Assembly: GCF_048820975.1 (NCBI RefSeq)
Contig: NZ_JBMEUF010000001.1
Coordinates: forward strand, 2,661,759-2,725,758
Source: Glaciecola sp048820975
GTDB lineage: Bacteria; Pseudomonadota; Gammaproteobacteria; Enterobacterales; Alteromonadaceae
Reading direction: 5' to 3'
Length of the DNA: 64,000 bases
The translations under genes and the position numbers were made by a program. Within the stretch, counting starts at the first letter, position 1; every line of letters starts with the position of its first letter. The notes below the pieces were generated by a model that did not search any database, was not told where the DNA came from, and saw only the letters and a list, made by a program, of their open reading frames with translations. This document shows positions 1 through 8,973 of the stretch, piece after piece.

Positions 1-135
1 ATAAGCTTTATTCCACTTGTTAAGCAGCAACACAAAACCAATAAGTTGCGACTTTTGGTGCTCACTTATTGCAAAGTCTAATTGCCTAGCGTGTTTGTCA
101 AACTCAAGGCTAAGTTCGTTCTCAAGTTGATTCAT
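1..135 (-). CDS. rsmG: 16S rRNA (guanine527-N7)-methyltransferase RsmG, N-terminal part only
   Basis: Only the first 45 codons are inside the window; the gene runs off the left edge. The visible translation starts MNQLENELSLEF and ends LLNKWNKAY, matching the N-terminal helices of RsmG (GidB), where an LLxKWNxxYNLT segment precedes the SAM-binding domain. RsmG methylates N7 of G527 in 16S rRNA. Its ATG overlaps the mnmG stop by one base (TAATG), so the two are translationally coupled, the usual mnmG-rsmG arrangement. In many gammaproteobacteria parA and parB follow rsmG, which would fit the parS sites in recF, but they lie outside this window. Confidence 0.9.
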   Translation of the reverse strand, partial: MNQLENELSLEFDKHARQLDFAISEHQKSQLIGFVLLLNKWNKAY

Positions 136-2036
136 TATGCGCTTTCACGCTCATGTTTAAACAACATATTATGTTTTTTCAAATACACCAACAGCAATGA
201 CACGGCAGCAGGTGTTATGCCTGAAATTCTAGAGGCTTTGCCCAAGGTTTCTGGGCGAGCTTGGCTTAGCTTAGCTACCACTTCGTTACTTAAGCCCGAA
301 ATTTTAGAATAGTCAAAATCAAGTGGGATAAGGGCAGTTTCATGGCGCTGTGATTTGGCAATATCTTCTTTCTGACGCGAAATGTAGCCTGCATACTTGA
401 TTTGAATTTCTACTTGCTCTGCGGTTTTTTCATCTTCTAAGCCGGGGCCAATTTCTTCAATTTGCATCAATTTTTTGTAGGTCATTTCTGGACGACGAAT
501 AATTTCTTCCAAAGAATGCTCTTTGGCAACAGGGCTTTTCAGCAGAGTATTAAGTTGCTCTGTTGCAGCATGGCCCGGATGAATCCAAGATGTTGCTAAG
601 CGCTGTTTCTCTTTTTCGATGTTTTCCATTTTTTCACTGAACATTGCCCAGCGTTGATCACATACTAAGCCAAGGGCTCTGCCTTGTTCAGTTAGGCGGC
701 TATCAGCGTTATCTTCGCGCAATAGTAAGCGATATTCGGCGCGGCTAGTAAACATTCTGTAAGGTTCTTTGGTTCCCATGGTGGCCAAATCATCTATTAA
801 AACGCCAACATACGCTTGGTCACGCCCTAAAACAAATGGGTCTTTTTCTTGTACCTGCAAGGCAGCATTAGTTCCGGCAATTAAGCCTTGAGCACCGGCT
901 TCTTCATAACCCGTAGTGCCATTTATTTGCCCAGCAAAGAACAAGCCTTGTATAAATTTAGTTTCCAAGGTTTGCTTTAGGTCGCGCGGATCAAAAAAGT
1001 CATACTCAATGGCGTAACCAGGGCGAATAATATGCGCGTTTTCAAACCCTTTAATTGAGCGTACTAAGCCCATTTGAACATCAAACGGTAAACTTGTTGA
1101 AATTCCGTTTGGATAAACTTCAATACTGTTAAGACCTTCAGGCTCTACGAATATTTGATGCGAGGTTTTATCAGCAAATCTAACAATTTTATCTTCAATA
1201 GAAGGGCAGTAACGAGGGCCAACACCTTCAATAACGCCAGTATACATGGGCGATCTATCTAAACCAGAGCGAATAATATCGTGGGTTTTTTCGTTTGTGT
1301 GCGTAATGTAGCAAGATATTTGTTCAGGATGATCTGAACGTTTACCCATAAACGAAAATACAGGTAGTGGTGAATCACCCGCTTGTTCTTGCATAACTGA
1401 ATAATCAAGGCTTCTTGCGTCTAAGCGAGCAGGGGTACCGGTTTTTAAACGATCAACTCTAAACGGTAATGCGCGTAAACGTTCTGCTAGAGCAATAGAT
1501 GGTGGATCACCAGCTCTACCACCTTTGTAGTTTTCAAGGCCTATGTGAATAGTACCACCTAAGAACGTTCCTACCGTTAATACAACTGTTTTAGCTTTAA
1601 ATTTTAAACCCATTTGAGTAACAACACCGCATACTCTTTCGTTTTCAACAATTAGGTCATCACACGATTGTTGGAACAGGGTTAAATTTTCTTGTTGTTC
1701 TAGCATTTGGCGCACAGCTATTCGATACAAAGTTCGATCTGCTTGCGCGCGAGTAGCCCTTACAGCTGGGCCTTTTGAAGAGTTTAGTGTTCTAAATTGA
1801 ATACCGGCTTTGTCAATTGCTTTACCCATAACACCACCAAGGGCATCAATTTCTTTTACTAAATGGCCTTTACCAATACCACCAATAGCAGGGTTACACG
1901 ACATTTGACCTAAGGTTTCAATACTGTGCGTTAATAAAAGTGTTTTTGCACCCATACGTGCAGAAGCCATTGCTGCTTCTGTTCCTGCATGACCACCACC
2001 TACAACAATGACATCAAAATCTTGTTGATAAAACAT
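135..2036 (-). CDS. mnmG: tRNA uridine-5-carboxymethylaminomethyl modification enzyme MnmG (GidA)
   Basis: FAD-dependent subunit of the MnmE-MnmG complex, which installs the cmnm5 group on U34 of several tRNAs. At 633 residues it has the normal family length. The N-terminal dinucleotide-binding motif VGGGHAGTEAA (residues 12-22) binds FAD. Further family signatures are SCNPAIGGIGKGHLVKEIDALGG (about 45-70), the TGTFLGG segment and GLFFAGQINGTTGYEEAGAQG near 365-385. A GAGG ribosome-binding site precedes the ATG. Its partner mnmE lies about 5 kb away (6965-8344). The upstream non-coding stretch carries the DnaA boxes, so as in Escherichia coli mnmG transcription leads away from the putative oriC. 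Confidence 0.97.
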   Translation of the reverse strand: MFYQQDFDVIVVGGGHAGTEAAMASARMGAKTLLLTHSIETLGQMSCNPAIGGIGKGHLVKEIDALGGVMGKAIDKAGIQFRTLNSSKGPAVRATRAQADRTLYRIAVRQMLEQQENLTLFQQSCDDLIVENERVCGVVTQMGLKFKAKTVVLTVGTFLGGTIHIGLENYKGGRAGDPPSIALAERLRALPFRVDRLKTGTPARLDARSLDYSVMQEQAGDSPLPVFSFMGKRSDHPEQISCYITHTNEKTHDIIRSGLDRSPMYTGVIEGVGPRYCPSIEDKIVRFADKTSHQIFVEPEGLNSIEVYPNGISTSLPFDVQMGLVRSIKGFENAHIIRPGYAIEYDFFDPRDLKQTLETKFIQGLFFAGQINGTTGYEEAGAQGLIAGTNAALQVQEKDPFVLGRDQAYVGVLIDDLATMGTKEPYRMFTSRAEYRLLLREDNADSRLTEQGRALGLVCDQRWAMFSEKMENIEKEKQRLATSWIHPGHAATEQLNTLLKSPVAKEHSLEEIIRRPEMTYKKLMQIEEIGPGLEDEKTAEQVEIQIKYAGYISRQKEDIAKSQRHETALIPLDFDYSKISGLSNEVVAKLSQARPETLGKASRISGITPAAVSLLLVYLKKHNMLFKHERESA

Positions 2037-2363
2037 CTAATAGAACCTCGATCAAAAAAACTATTTACGCTTTTGAGTTTTTAGCTAGCCTCAAAAAAAG
2101 GTCGCATATTGTATATGAAGTTTGTTTTTTTTGAAATGCTTATTTTTTCACCATGGAAAACGTAAAAACACCTCAAAAGTTAAAACATCCTCCGCTTTAT
2201 AATTATATCTTTTTATATAGAGATCTTTATTACTATTATTATTAAGCAAGCGCTTTTCTGTTAATAAGGCTATTTTCGCTAGTAAATTCATTAGCTTACG
2301 GAACTTTTAATTTATGTATAAGCAAGATCATAAGGCGGTATAAATTGAGGATAAGTAGGCGAG

Positions 2364-2372
2364 TTATGCACA
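2364..2372 (+). promoter_or_regulatory. DnaA box (TTATGCACA)
   Basis: Exact match to the TTATNCACA DnaA-binding consensus, with C at the sixth position. It is the leftmost of three boxes in the mnmG-side cluster. Confidence 0.65.
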
Positions 2373-2436
2373 GCTTAAATTTTAACCAATCTTATTCTCA
2401 GTTAAAGCACGGTTTGATCACAGTTTATACATAAAG

Positions 2437-2445
2437 TTATCCACA
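2437..2445 (+). promoter_or_regulatory. DnaA box (TTATCCACA)
   Basis: Perfect match to the high-affinity DnaA box. It lies just upstream of GATC at 2451 and 25 bp from an inverted perfect copy. Confidence 0.75.
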
Positions 2446-2469
2446 ATTGTGATCTTATTATGGGTAAGT

Positions 2470-2478
2470 TGTGGATAA
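2470..2478 (-). promoter_or_regulatory. DnaA box, inverted (TGTGGATAA)
   Basis: Perfect high-affinity DnaA box on the minus strand. It forms an inverted pair with the box at 2437-2445. Confidence 0.75.
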
Positions 2479-2671
2479 TATGGTGAGTAAATAGATAGAC
2501 CATCAACACAGCGCCTGCTTTTAAAGATGTGCTCTAATAAAAGAAACTTATCCCGTCCAATTGACGAATTGATTGCTGAAATAATTCAAAATTGCCTGTA
2601 ACTAGTCGATATAAACTTTAGTACACACAAAATTAGCACAGCCACCCCATAAAATAGGTCAATTTTCTTAG

Positions 2672-4939
2672 ATGATGAGAGCAGAAAATATCAATAATGG
2701 AAGGAATCCTATAGCAAATTTCTTTATTGAAGCTCGTAATTCTAAATATTTATCTATTGTAAATATTACCAGCGTTATTTATACCATCGTGCTTATTCTG
2801 ACCTTTATTGATGTTTACGGTGAAATACCCAAGTTAATTTTGGTCGCTCATGCATTAGGCCTAATAGTTATTTGGGCTAATCTAATTCTGCTTTATAAAA
2901 CCAATAACGTGCCACGAGCAGCTGGTGTTATGTTGTTTTGCATGTTGATTATTCACCTTATTAACATATCAATTGTGGGGGGGATTACTAACCCACATTT
3001 TGCGTGGATATTCCTATTCCCCATTTTAGCGGGCAGCACCTTAGGCTGGCGCGGGCAAATATTCTTCTATGCTTTGTGTTTATTGGGAACTGTGTACTAC
3101 GCGGTTTTTCAAGAAAGCATTAATGTGTTGTCTCAAAACGAGAATATAAGTTATACGTTTTTTACTCGTTTCATGTGCTTAACCGTTTTTACGCTTGTTA
3201 TGTTTATTTATTACTTCACCTTAAAAGAGAAGATGGAGCACTTACAATATGCCCTAAACAAGGCTTCTTTTGAAAGTGACTTGTTTTTAGGGGTATTCAA
3301 TACCAATGCACAAAGTGTATTTTTAATAGATGAATCAGGTTATATAGAGCGCGCAAATTCGAAAGCCCATACTTGTTTTGGCTTTGCTGACAACGAATTA
3401 AACAAACTGCCTTTTATAGATATTTGCCAAACCGGGCTGCACAGTATCTCTTTGCTATTGCTAGGAGAAAAGTATCAAGACAACACTGGCATTAAAACAT
3501 CAGAAAATGAGATTAAACTTACAACAAATAACGGTGATTCTTTATGGGTTGAGTGGACATCATTACGAATTTTAGATGATAAAGAACGTGCTCACACACT
3601 TATTACGATGGAAGATATAAGTGATAGAAAAAATCACGAGTCTGAATTATCGTATTTAGCACGATACGACCAACTAACTCGTTTACCTAATCGTTTGTCT
3701 ATTCATGAAAAATTAAACGCTATGATTGAAAAGTCTATGCGTGAAAAAACAGAATTTGCAGTAGTGTTTTTTGATTTAGATAAGTTTAAAAATGTAAATG
3801 ACGTACAAGGTCATCAAACTGGTGATAAGGTGCTTAAGGCCGTTGCCCAGCGCATGCAAACTCATAAATCTAAAAATGACATAGTTGCTCGCTTAGGGGG
3901 TGACGAGTTTGTATTGCTAATTGAAAATGTTCATTCTTCAAAACAAGTTACTGACACCGTAGAGCAAATGCAAAGTAGTATTTGTGAAGCTATTTCCGAC
4001 AATGGCAATGAATATTATGTAGGAGCCAGCGCCGGTATAGCGCTATACCCCAATGATGCAAATACGCCTGATGATCTTTTACAAAAGGCTGATATTGCTA
4101 TGTATAAAGCTAAATCAGATGCCCGGGGACAGTACGAATTTTATAGCACAGAACATGACGATATAATTAAGCGACAAATTAAACTAGGCAGTGAACTTAA
4201 TTTTGCCATTGAACGCGACGAACTGAGCTTATTATTCCAAGCTATTTACGACATAAAAGGAAATATTACTGGCGCGGAAGCGTTAATACGTTGGAAAAAC
4301 GACGAATTTGGTAAAGTATTTCCTGATGAATTTATTCCAATTAGTGAAGATAATGGTCTAATTGTTCCTATTGGATTGTGGGTATTAGACGAGTCATGTC
4401 GAATTCTAAAGAGGTGGCACAACATGGGCTTTACGAATCTTGTTATGTCAGTAAATGTGTCTTATAGGCAAATTAACAGCTCTGATATGGTGAATGAAGT
4501 AACCCGTATACTTGATAAATACGAATTGAGTGGTGAGTCGCTCATTATTGAACTAACCGAACGTGTTTTTGCCGATGACTTGGCTTTGGTTCAGTCTAAT
4601 ATTGAGCAATTTTCAGCGATGGGCGTGAAGACAGCCGTTGATGACTTTGGTGTAGGTTACAGTAGTTTAAGTTATTTGAAGAAAACCAAATTCAGTGCAA
4701 TTAAAATTGACCGCAGTTTTATTAAAGATATAGAAACAAACGTGGCATCACGTAAGCTATGTGCGGCCATAGCATCAATGGCCGATGGTTTAGGTTTAAG
4801 CGTAACGGCTGAAGGCGTTGAAACCGAAGCACACTTACGCATCTTAAAAGAAATGAATATAGATAAATACCAAGGCTATTTGATGTCAAAACCTATTAGT
4901 TATGAACAGTTCAACAGGCTTCTTGGTATTCAAGATTAA
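2672..4939 (+). CDS. Membrane-anchored PAS-GGDEF-EAL bifunctional cyclic-di-GMP enzyme
   Basis: A 755-residue protein. Residues about 25-190 contain roughly six hydrophobic segments forming a membrane sensor. A PAS-like segment (about 205-315) follows, then a GGDEF diguanylate cyclase (about 325-485) and an EAL phosphodiesterase (about 500-750). The cyclase active site RLGGDEF is intact, but the usual RxxD inhibitory site before it has Ser in place of Arg (SKND). EAL-domain residues look complete: EALIRW, NVSYRQ, IELTER, DDFGVG, IKIDRSF, EGVETE and QGYLMSKP. It probably makes and/or degrades c-di-GMP at the inner membrane; net activity cannot be read from sequence. It sits directly beside the putative oriC, and its last 4 bases overlap the end of convergent dnaC. 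Confidence 0.93.
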   Translation: MMRAENINNGRNPIANFFIEARNSKYLSIVNITSVIYTIVLILTFIDVYGEIPKLILVAHALGLIVIWANLILLYKTNNVPRAAGVMLFCMLIIHLINISIVGGITNPHFAWIFLFPILAGSTLGWRGQIFFYALCLLGTVYYAVFQESINVLSQNENISYTFFTRFMCLTVFTLVMFIYYFTLKEKMEHLQYALNKASFESDLFLGVFNTNAQSVFLIDESGYIERANSKAHTCFGFADNELNKLPFIDICQTGLHSISLLLLGEKYQDNTGIKTSENEIKLTTNNGDSLWVEWTSLRILDDKERAHTLITMEDISDRKNHESELSYLARYDQLTRLPNRLSIHEKLNAMIEKSMREKTEFAVVFFDLDKFKNVNDVQGHQTGDKVLKAVAQRMQTHKSKNDIVARLGGDEFVLLIENVHSSKQVTDTVEQMQSSICEAISDNGNEYYVGASAGIALYPNDANTPDDLLQKADIAMYKAKSDARGQYEFYSTEHDDIIKRQIKLGSELNFAIERDELSLLFQAIYDIKGNITGAEALIRWKNDEFGKVFPDEFIPISEDNGLIVPIGLWVLDESCRILKRWHNMGFTNLVMSVNVSYRQINSSDMVNEVTRILDKYELSGESLIIELTERVFADDLALVQSNIEQFSAMGVKTAVDDFGVGYSSLSYLKKTKFSAIKIDRSFIKDIETNVASRKLCAAIASMADGLGLSVTAEGVETEAHLRILKEMNIDKYQGYLMSKPISYEQFNRLLGIQD

Positions 4940-5799
4940 GTATTCTTTTTATAAATAATTTGGTTAGGTTGATAACCTTTGTTGGTGTCAGGTGAATAAG
5001 CGCTGGGCTCAACTATTTGCTGAGTTAAAGGCTTACGGCGGCTAGGCCCTTGAAACCTTACCTGGTAAGTTTCGTATTCTCGAATAGACTCATAACAATA
5101 CTTTCCTAAGGCGGCTTCTAACTCGGGTAGCATATGGTTTGTAATCAGAATACTATTCTTATTTGCCGAACGGCGCTGCCTCAACAAATTACCTAACCAA
5201 CTTTGCGCGTTCTTCTTAAGGACGGTTTCATTCACGCACACTTCATCTAGTATTAGTAAATCAACATCAAGGAGCTGCTGGGCAAGTTCACGGTAGCGAA
5301 GGGAGGCTTTATCTTCTGCTTGATAATCGTATGAGAACAAACGCATATCAAGCAAGGTTTGTAATTGGCGATATACCACGCTAATTTCAAATTTATTGAT
5401 AAGTTCATGTGCAATGGCGCCGGCAATATGCGATTTACCGCGGCCATAATCACCGTAAAAAATCATCATATGAGAACGGCTTTTACGCCATTTAGGGTCT
5501 TTATGAGCGGCAATAAAAGAACGAGCAATACTAACCGCTTCAATTACGTCTTGTGCATCTTCGCGCAAGTTTTCAAAGGTCCAATTAGGGTTAAGCTCTG
5601 ATTTACCATGTAACTGGTTAATACGCTTTAACTTATTGGTGGCTTGAATGCGTTGTAAATCGGCATTAGCCTGTGCTTCATACTGCTGGCGATTTTTTTT
5701 GTAGTCAAAGTCGGGTATTTCTACATTGTGCGCTGCGCTTTGGCGATCAAGCCCCATCACACCTTTTAATTCATTCAAACGTTCTTGTAATGTTTTCAT
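4936..5799 (-). CDS. dnaC: DnaC-type replicative helicase loader (AAA+ ATPase)
   Basis: A 287-residue AAA+ protein that would load DnaB helicase during initiation or restart. The Walker A motif GDYGRGKSH (about 114-122) and Walker B LLILDEV (about 180-186) are intact. An arginine-rich segment LLRQRRSANKNSILITNH follows, in the sensor-I region. The N-terminal part (about 1-80) is a charged helical region like the DnaB-interacting arm of DnaC. It follows dnaT by 18 bp on the same strand, supporting the primosome assignment over a generic IstB-type ATPase. The gene ends in a 4-bp overlap with the convergent GGDEF-EAL gene. Placement next to oriC is unlike Escherichia coli, where dnaTC is far from the origin. 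Confidence 0.9.
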   Translation of the reverse strand: MKTLQERLNELKGVMGLDRQSAAHNVEIPDFDYKKNRQQYEAQANADLQRIQATNKLKRINQLHGKSELNPNWTFENLREDAQDVIEAVSIARSFIAAHKDPKWRKSRSHMMIFYGDYGRGKSHIAGAIAHELINKFEISVVYRQLQTLLDMRLFSYDYQAEDKASLRYRELAQQLLDVDLLILDEVCVNETVLKKNAQSWLGNLLRQRRSANKNSILITNHMLPELEAALGKYCYESIREYETYQVRFQGPSRRKPLTQQIVEPSAYSPDTNKGYQPNQIIYKKNT

Positions 5800-5817
5800 A
5801 TACCTGTATTACTCATA

Positions 5818-6465
5818 TTAAATATGGTCTTTATACTGTTCAATTAGCTTAGCTACATTATCATCAAACACTATGCCTGCACTAGGGGTGACATACTGAT
5901 GGCCACTCGCTGTTTTTTGTTCTGCAATTGGAATGCGCTGCCTGCGCTGTTTTAAATGAATCACTAGCTTTTGAGTCCACTGATACTCGGTGTGCTGGCT
6001 GTCTATTCTACCTATCCAGTAGGCTATAAATTCGCCCAGTTCATCGGCACTGTAGAAGGCTTCTAGCAGGCCTACCAGTTTACATAAGTCATTAAACACA
6101 CTTTCAGTGGGGCGCCACGATACTTGCATAGCTTTGTGCTGGCTATGAAAACTCGGATCATTTAATGATTGTGGTAATTGTGACAAGGGCAACGACACTT
6201 CTTGCTTATGTAAACTTTGGCTAGGCTCAAGGCTTTCTGAAATTTCTACTAAACCTGCTTTTTTTAGTTCTTGAAAAATAGCCGTTATTTGCCTGCCCAA
6301 GGTAATCACTTCTTTTTTATTATTTAGCAGTGTCATTATCGCTTTATTATTTACGGTGACTTTTTGTGAACCCGCTTTTAACGAGGGCCGCAAATAAACG
6401 CAATATACTACTCTTGCCAAATTACTAATGGGCGTTTGTAGCGTTTCTAGTTCAAGAGGATTCAA
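5818..6465 (-). CDS. dnaT: DnaT-like primosomal protein
   Basis: A 215-residue protein. The N-terminal half (about 1-80) is a helical region similar to the DnaT oligomerisation domain. The C-terminal half (about 115-190) has the DnaT DNA-binding pattern: a WRPTESVFNDL start, an LGEFIAYWIGR segment, then a QWTQKLVIHLKQRRQR segment. DnaT bridges PriB-ssDNA and the DnaB-DnaC complex in PriA-dependent restart. dnaC lies 18 bp downstream and mioC 48 bp upstream, all on the same strand. N-terminal conservation is weak, so the assignment rests on the C-terminal motif and on the dnaC neighbour. Confidence 0.82.
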   Translation of the reverse strand: MNPLELETLQTPISNLARVVYCVYLRPSLKAGSQKVTVNNKAIMTLLNNKKEVITLGRQITAIFQELKKAGLVEISESLEPSQSLHKQEVSLPLSQLPQSLNDPSFHSQHKAMQVSWRPTESVFNDLCKLVGLLEAFYSADELGEFIAYWIGRIDSQHTEYQWTQKLVIHLKQRRQRIPIAEQKTASGHQYVTPSAGIVFDDNVAKLIEQYKDHI

Positions 6466-6513
6466 GCAGGGTCCTTTATATAGTCAGTAGCATGGGGCAA
6501 AAACGAAGTTAAC

Positions 6514-6954
6514 TTAAGATGCCAACAAGGTTTGATAGTGTTGCTTTAACCATTCTACCGCAGTTTCCTCTGGAATAGGGTGGTGTAGCACGTCTATTTG
6601 AAATACCGGAGCTTTAACCGTACCGCCTGCGTTTTTCACAATGTCTTCAATGGTTCTAGAGCCTTCACAAAACGTGTCATAGCTTGAATCACCTAATCCA
6701 ATAATCAGTGTATTTAGGCTTGCTAAATTTTGGGTGGCAAGGGATTTTGCAAAGGGCTGAATATTTTCCGGTAGCTCGCCGGCGCCGTGAGTAGATGTGA
6801 CTATTATTAATGGCTCTGATAAATCGAAGTCATTTATATTGGGTGTAAAGTGACAAACCGCAGTATGTCCCTGTTCTTCAAGCATTGCTTGGCAAGCTTC
6901 AGCTACGTATTCACTAGCACCTAATACAGAGCCTATTGCAATGTTAACATTCAT
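6514..6954 (-). CDS. mioC: MioC-like flavodoxin-domain protein
   Basis: A short FMN-binding flavodoxin domain of 146 residues, the size of MioC. It starts MNVNIAIGSVLGASEYVAEA; the GSVLGASE loop is the FMN phosphate site. ITSTHGAGELPENI-type (VTSTHGAGELP) and GLGDSSYDTFCEG loops contact the flavin. I chose the ATG at 6954, preceded by AAGGA, over the longer reading from 7038, which would run back through the mnmE C-terminus. MioC is an electron-transfer flavoprotein linked to biotin synthesis in Escherichia coli, where it also lies between mnmG/oriC and the genes beyond. It follows the mnmE stop by 10 bp and is probably cotranscribed with it. Confidence 0.9.
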   Translation of the reverse strand: MNVNIAIGSVLGASEYVAEACQAMLEEQGHTAVCHFTPNINDFDLSEPLIIVTSTHGAGELPENIQPFAKSLATQNLASLNTLIIGLGDSSYDTFCEGSRTIEDIVKNAGGTVKAPVFQIDVLHHPIPEETAVEWLKQHYQTLLAS

Positions 6955-6964
6955 AATAATTCCT

Positions 6965-8344
6965 TTATTTACCAATACAAAATGAAGAGAAGATTTTCCC
7001 AAGGAGATCATCTGATGTGAACTCACCGGTAATTTCATTTAAGAAGTTTTGAGCCAGCCTAAGTTCTTCGGCCAATAATTCCCCTGCCATGCTTAATTCT
7101 AATTGCTCTTTGCCGGTTAATATATGTGTTTCAGCACTCAGCAAAGCGGTAATATGGCGCTTTCTTGCAATTACTTGGTCTTCACCCGCTTGTTCAAAGC
7201 CCATGCATGCTTTTAAATGTTCGCTAAGGCTAGTTAGGCCTTCTTTTGATTTAGCAGAAAGGCGTATTAAAGGGTACTGGTGTGAGTTATCAATACCCAC
7301 TTGTTCGTCGCTTAAATCACATTTATTTCTAACAACGGTAATTTGCGCGTCTTTTGGTAGCTTGTTATAAAATTCAGGCCATATGCTTTGGGGCTGCTCA
7401 CCTTTTTCTTGCTGAGCATCAACAATAAATAATATTCTATCGGCTTGTTCAATTTCTTGCCAAGCTCGCTCAATACCTATTTGTTCAACCGTATCTGCGT
7501 TATCACGCAGGCCCGCGGTGTCAATAATATGTAGGGGCATGCCGTCAATGTGGATGTGTTCTTTAAGTACATCACGCGTTGTGCCGGCTATGTCTGTAAC
7601 AATAGCCGATTGCTTCCCCGATAAAGCATTCAACAAGCTTGATTTACCCGCGTTAGGCCGCCCTACAATAACCACTCGCATACCATCACGAAGCAATGCG
7701 CCTTGTTTTGCTGTATGTTTAATATCACTTACTAAGGCAATTATTTTGGCAAGGTTCTCTTGCACTATGCCATCCCCTAAAAAGTCTATTTCTTCTTCTG
7801 GAAAATCAATAGCGGCTTCTACGTACATGCGTAAATAGATAATTGCTTTGAGTAAATCGTTAATTCGCTCAGAAAACTCGCCCTGCATTGAGCGCAATGC
7901 ACTTTTGGCAGCTTGTTCTGACGACGCATTAATTAAATCAGCAATTGCCTCGGCTTGGGTTAAATCCATTTTGTCATTTAGGAAGGCTTGCTCACTAAAT
8001 TCGCCAGGTTTGGCTAGGCGGCTTAGGCCTGTTTTCAAACAAGCTTCAATTAATAGTTGCATAACGACTTGGCCGCCGTGGCCTTGAAACTCAATAACAT
8101 CTTCGCCGGTGAATGAATGCGGATTTTGAAAATAGAGCGCTATGCCTTGGTCTATCACCTTTGCATCTGCATCTTTAAATGATAAATATTTTGCTTCGCG
8201 AGGTGCTGGGCATTCCCCTAAAATTTGAATAGCAATTTCTTTAGCATTGGGGCCTGATACTCTTACAATCCCCACACCGCCTCGACCTGGCGCAGTGGCT
8301 TGGGCAACAATTGTATCTGATTTATTAGAGGGAATATCGCTCAT
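6965..8344 (-). CDS. mnmE: tRNA modification GTPase MnmE (TrmE)
   Basis: A 459-residue protein of normal family length. The N-terminal tetrahydrofolate-binding domain begins DTIVAQATAPGRGGVGIVRVSG. The inserted G domain has P-loop GRPNAGKSSLLNAL (about 223-236), switch II DTAGLRD and NKCD. The C-terminus FSSFCIGK carries the invariant CxGK cysteine. With MnmG it forms the cmnm5U34 tRNA modification complex. It is first in a leftward run mnmE-mioC-dnaT-dnaC with short gaps. Its start lies 6 bp from the stop of yajQ, which reads the same way, so read-through from yajQ is possible. Confidence 0.97.
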   Translation of the reverse strand: MSDIPSNKSDTIVAQATAPGRGGVGIVRVSGPNAKEIAIQILGECPAPREAKYLSFKDADAKVIDQGIALYFQNPHSFTGEDVIEFQGHGGQVVMQLLIEACLKTGLSRLAKPGEFSEQAFLNDKMDLTQAEAIADLINASSEQAAKSALRSMQGEFSERINDLLKAIIYLRMYVEAAIDFPEEEIDFLGDGIVQENLAKIIALVSDIKHTAKQGALLRDGMRVVIVGRPNAGKSSLLNALSGKQSAIVTDIAGTTRDVLKEHIHIDGMPLHIIDTAGLRDNADTVEQIGIERAWQEIEQADRILFIVDAQQEKGEQPQSIWPEFYNKLPKDAQITVVRNKCDLSDEQVGIDNSHQYPLIRLSAKSKEGLTSLSEHLKACMGFEQAGEDQVIARKRHITALLSAETHILTGKEQLELSMAGELLAEELRLAQNFLNEITGEFTSDDLLGKIFSSFCIGK

Positions 8345-8350
8345 TAATGC

Positions 8351-8833
8351 TTAGTCTCTGAAATTATTAAATTGTAAAGGTTGGCCAAAATCTTCAGCGC
8401 GTAGCAGGGCCATTGCCGCTTGCAAGTCATCACGTTTTTTACCCGTAATACGTAGTTTGTCACCTTGAATAGCCGCTTGTACTTTCATTTTCTTTTCTTT
8501 AATTAGCTTTACCATTTTCTTAGCAATATCTTGCTCTATGCCTTGTTTAAAGCCTATGGTTTGCTTAAAGGTACGGCCGGTATGGTCAATCTTCAGTGGG
8601 TCAAGTGCTGAGGTATCTACACCACGTTTAGAACAAGCATCACGTAGCATGCTTTGCATTTGCTGTAACTGAAATTCAGCCTGAGCTTTCATTACAACGG
8701 TGTCTTGAACGTATTCAAAACTGGCGTCTACACCTTTAAAATCGAAGCGGGTGCTTAAGTCACGGTTAGCGTTATCTACTGCGTTTTTTGTTTCTACGGT
8801 ATCTAATTCAGACACAACGTCAAATGATGGCAT
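8351..8833 (-). CDS. yajQ: YajQ family nucleotide-binding protein
   Basis: A 160-residue protein starting MPSFDVVSELDTVETKNAVDN, the YajQ (UPF0234) signature; it contains STRFDFKG and ends LRAEDFGQPLQFNNFRD, also typical. The ATG at 8833 with AGGA upstream is preferred to a longer reading from 8932, whose extra residues are Tyr-rich and translate the promoter region. Family members have two ferredoxin-like domains, bind nucleotides and RNA, and some were shown to bind c-di-GMP as transcription cofactors. That gives a loose functional link to the GGDEF-EAL gene nearby, but this is inference. mnmE follows 6 bp downstream. Confidence 0.95.
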   Translation of the reverse strand: MPSFDVVSELDTVETKNAVDNANRDLSTRFDFKGVDASFEYVQDTVVMKAQAEFQLQQMQSMLRDACSKRGVDTSALDPLKIDHTGRTFKQTIGFKQGIEQDIAKKMVKLIKEKKMKVQAAIQGDKLRITGKKRDDLQAAMALLRAEDFGQPLQFNNFRD

Positions 8834-8931
8834 CGTAATAATCCTGTAATTGTAATAATAGCTTTGCGTAAAGTACGCATTATAATATTGAGTATAGTAG
8901 TAAATTTTATATTTGATTAGCCCTGAAAGCA

Positions 8932-8957
8932 AAAAGCCTGCATAAAAGCAGGCTTTT
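8932..8957 (-). terminator. Rho-independent terminator after yidC
   Basis: A 10-bp perfect stem AAAAGCCTGC/GCAGGCTTTT with a 6-nt loop. On the minus strand it is followed by further T residues, 17 bp beyond the yidC stop. It closes the rpmH-rnpA-yidD-yidC operon. Confidence 0.85.
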
Positions 8958-8973
8958 CTTCAAAAACTAGGAC

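Larger units (their letters stand above)
2037..2671. other. oriC: Candidate chromosomal replication origin (oriC) between mnmG and the GGDEF-EAL gene
   Basis: This 635-bp stretch has no convincing ORF. It contains three DnaA boxes, at 2364-2372 (TTATGCACA), 2437-2445 (TTATCCACA) and 2470-2478 (inverted TTATCCACA). Dam-type GATC sites lie at 2050, 2222, 2326, 2416 and 2451. A strongly AT-rich segment at about 2195-2245, with ATC/ATT-rich tracts around GATC at 2222, could be the unwinding element. The position next to mnmG is that of oriC in Escherichia coli and Vibrio chromosome 1. The rpmH-dnaA gap has a second box cluster, so the choice of origin is an inference; a GC-skew switch or marker-frequency data would decide it. 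Confidence 0.72.
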
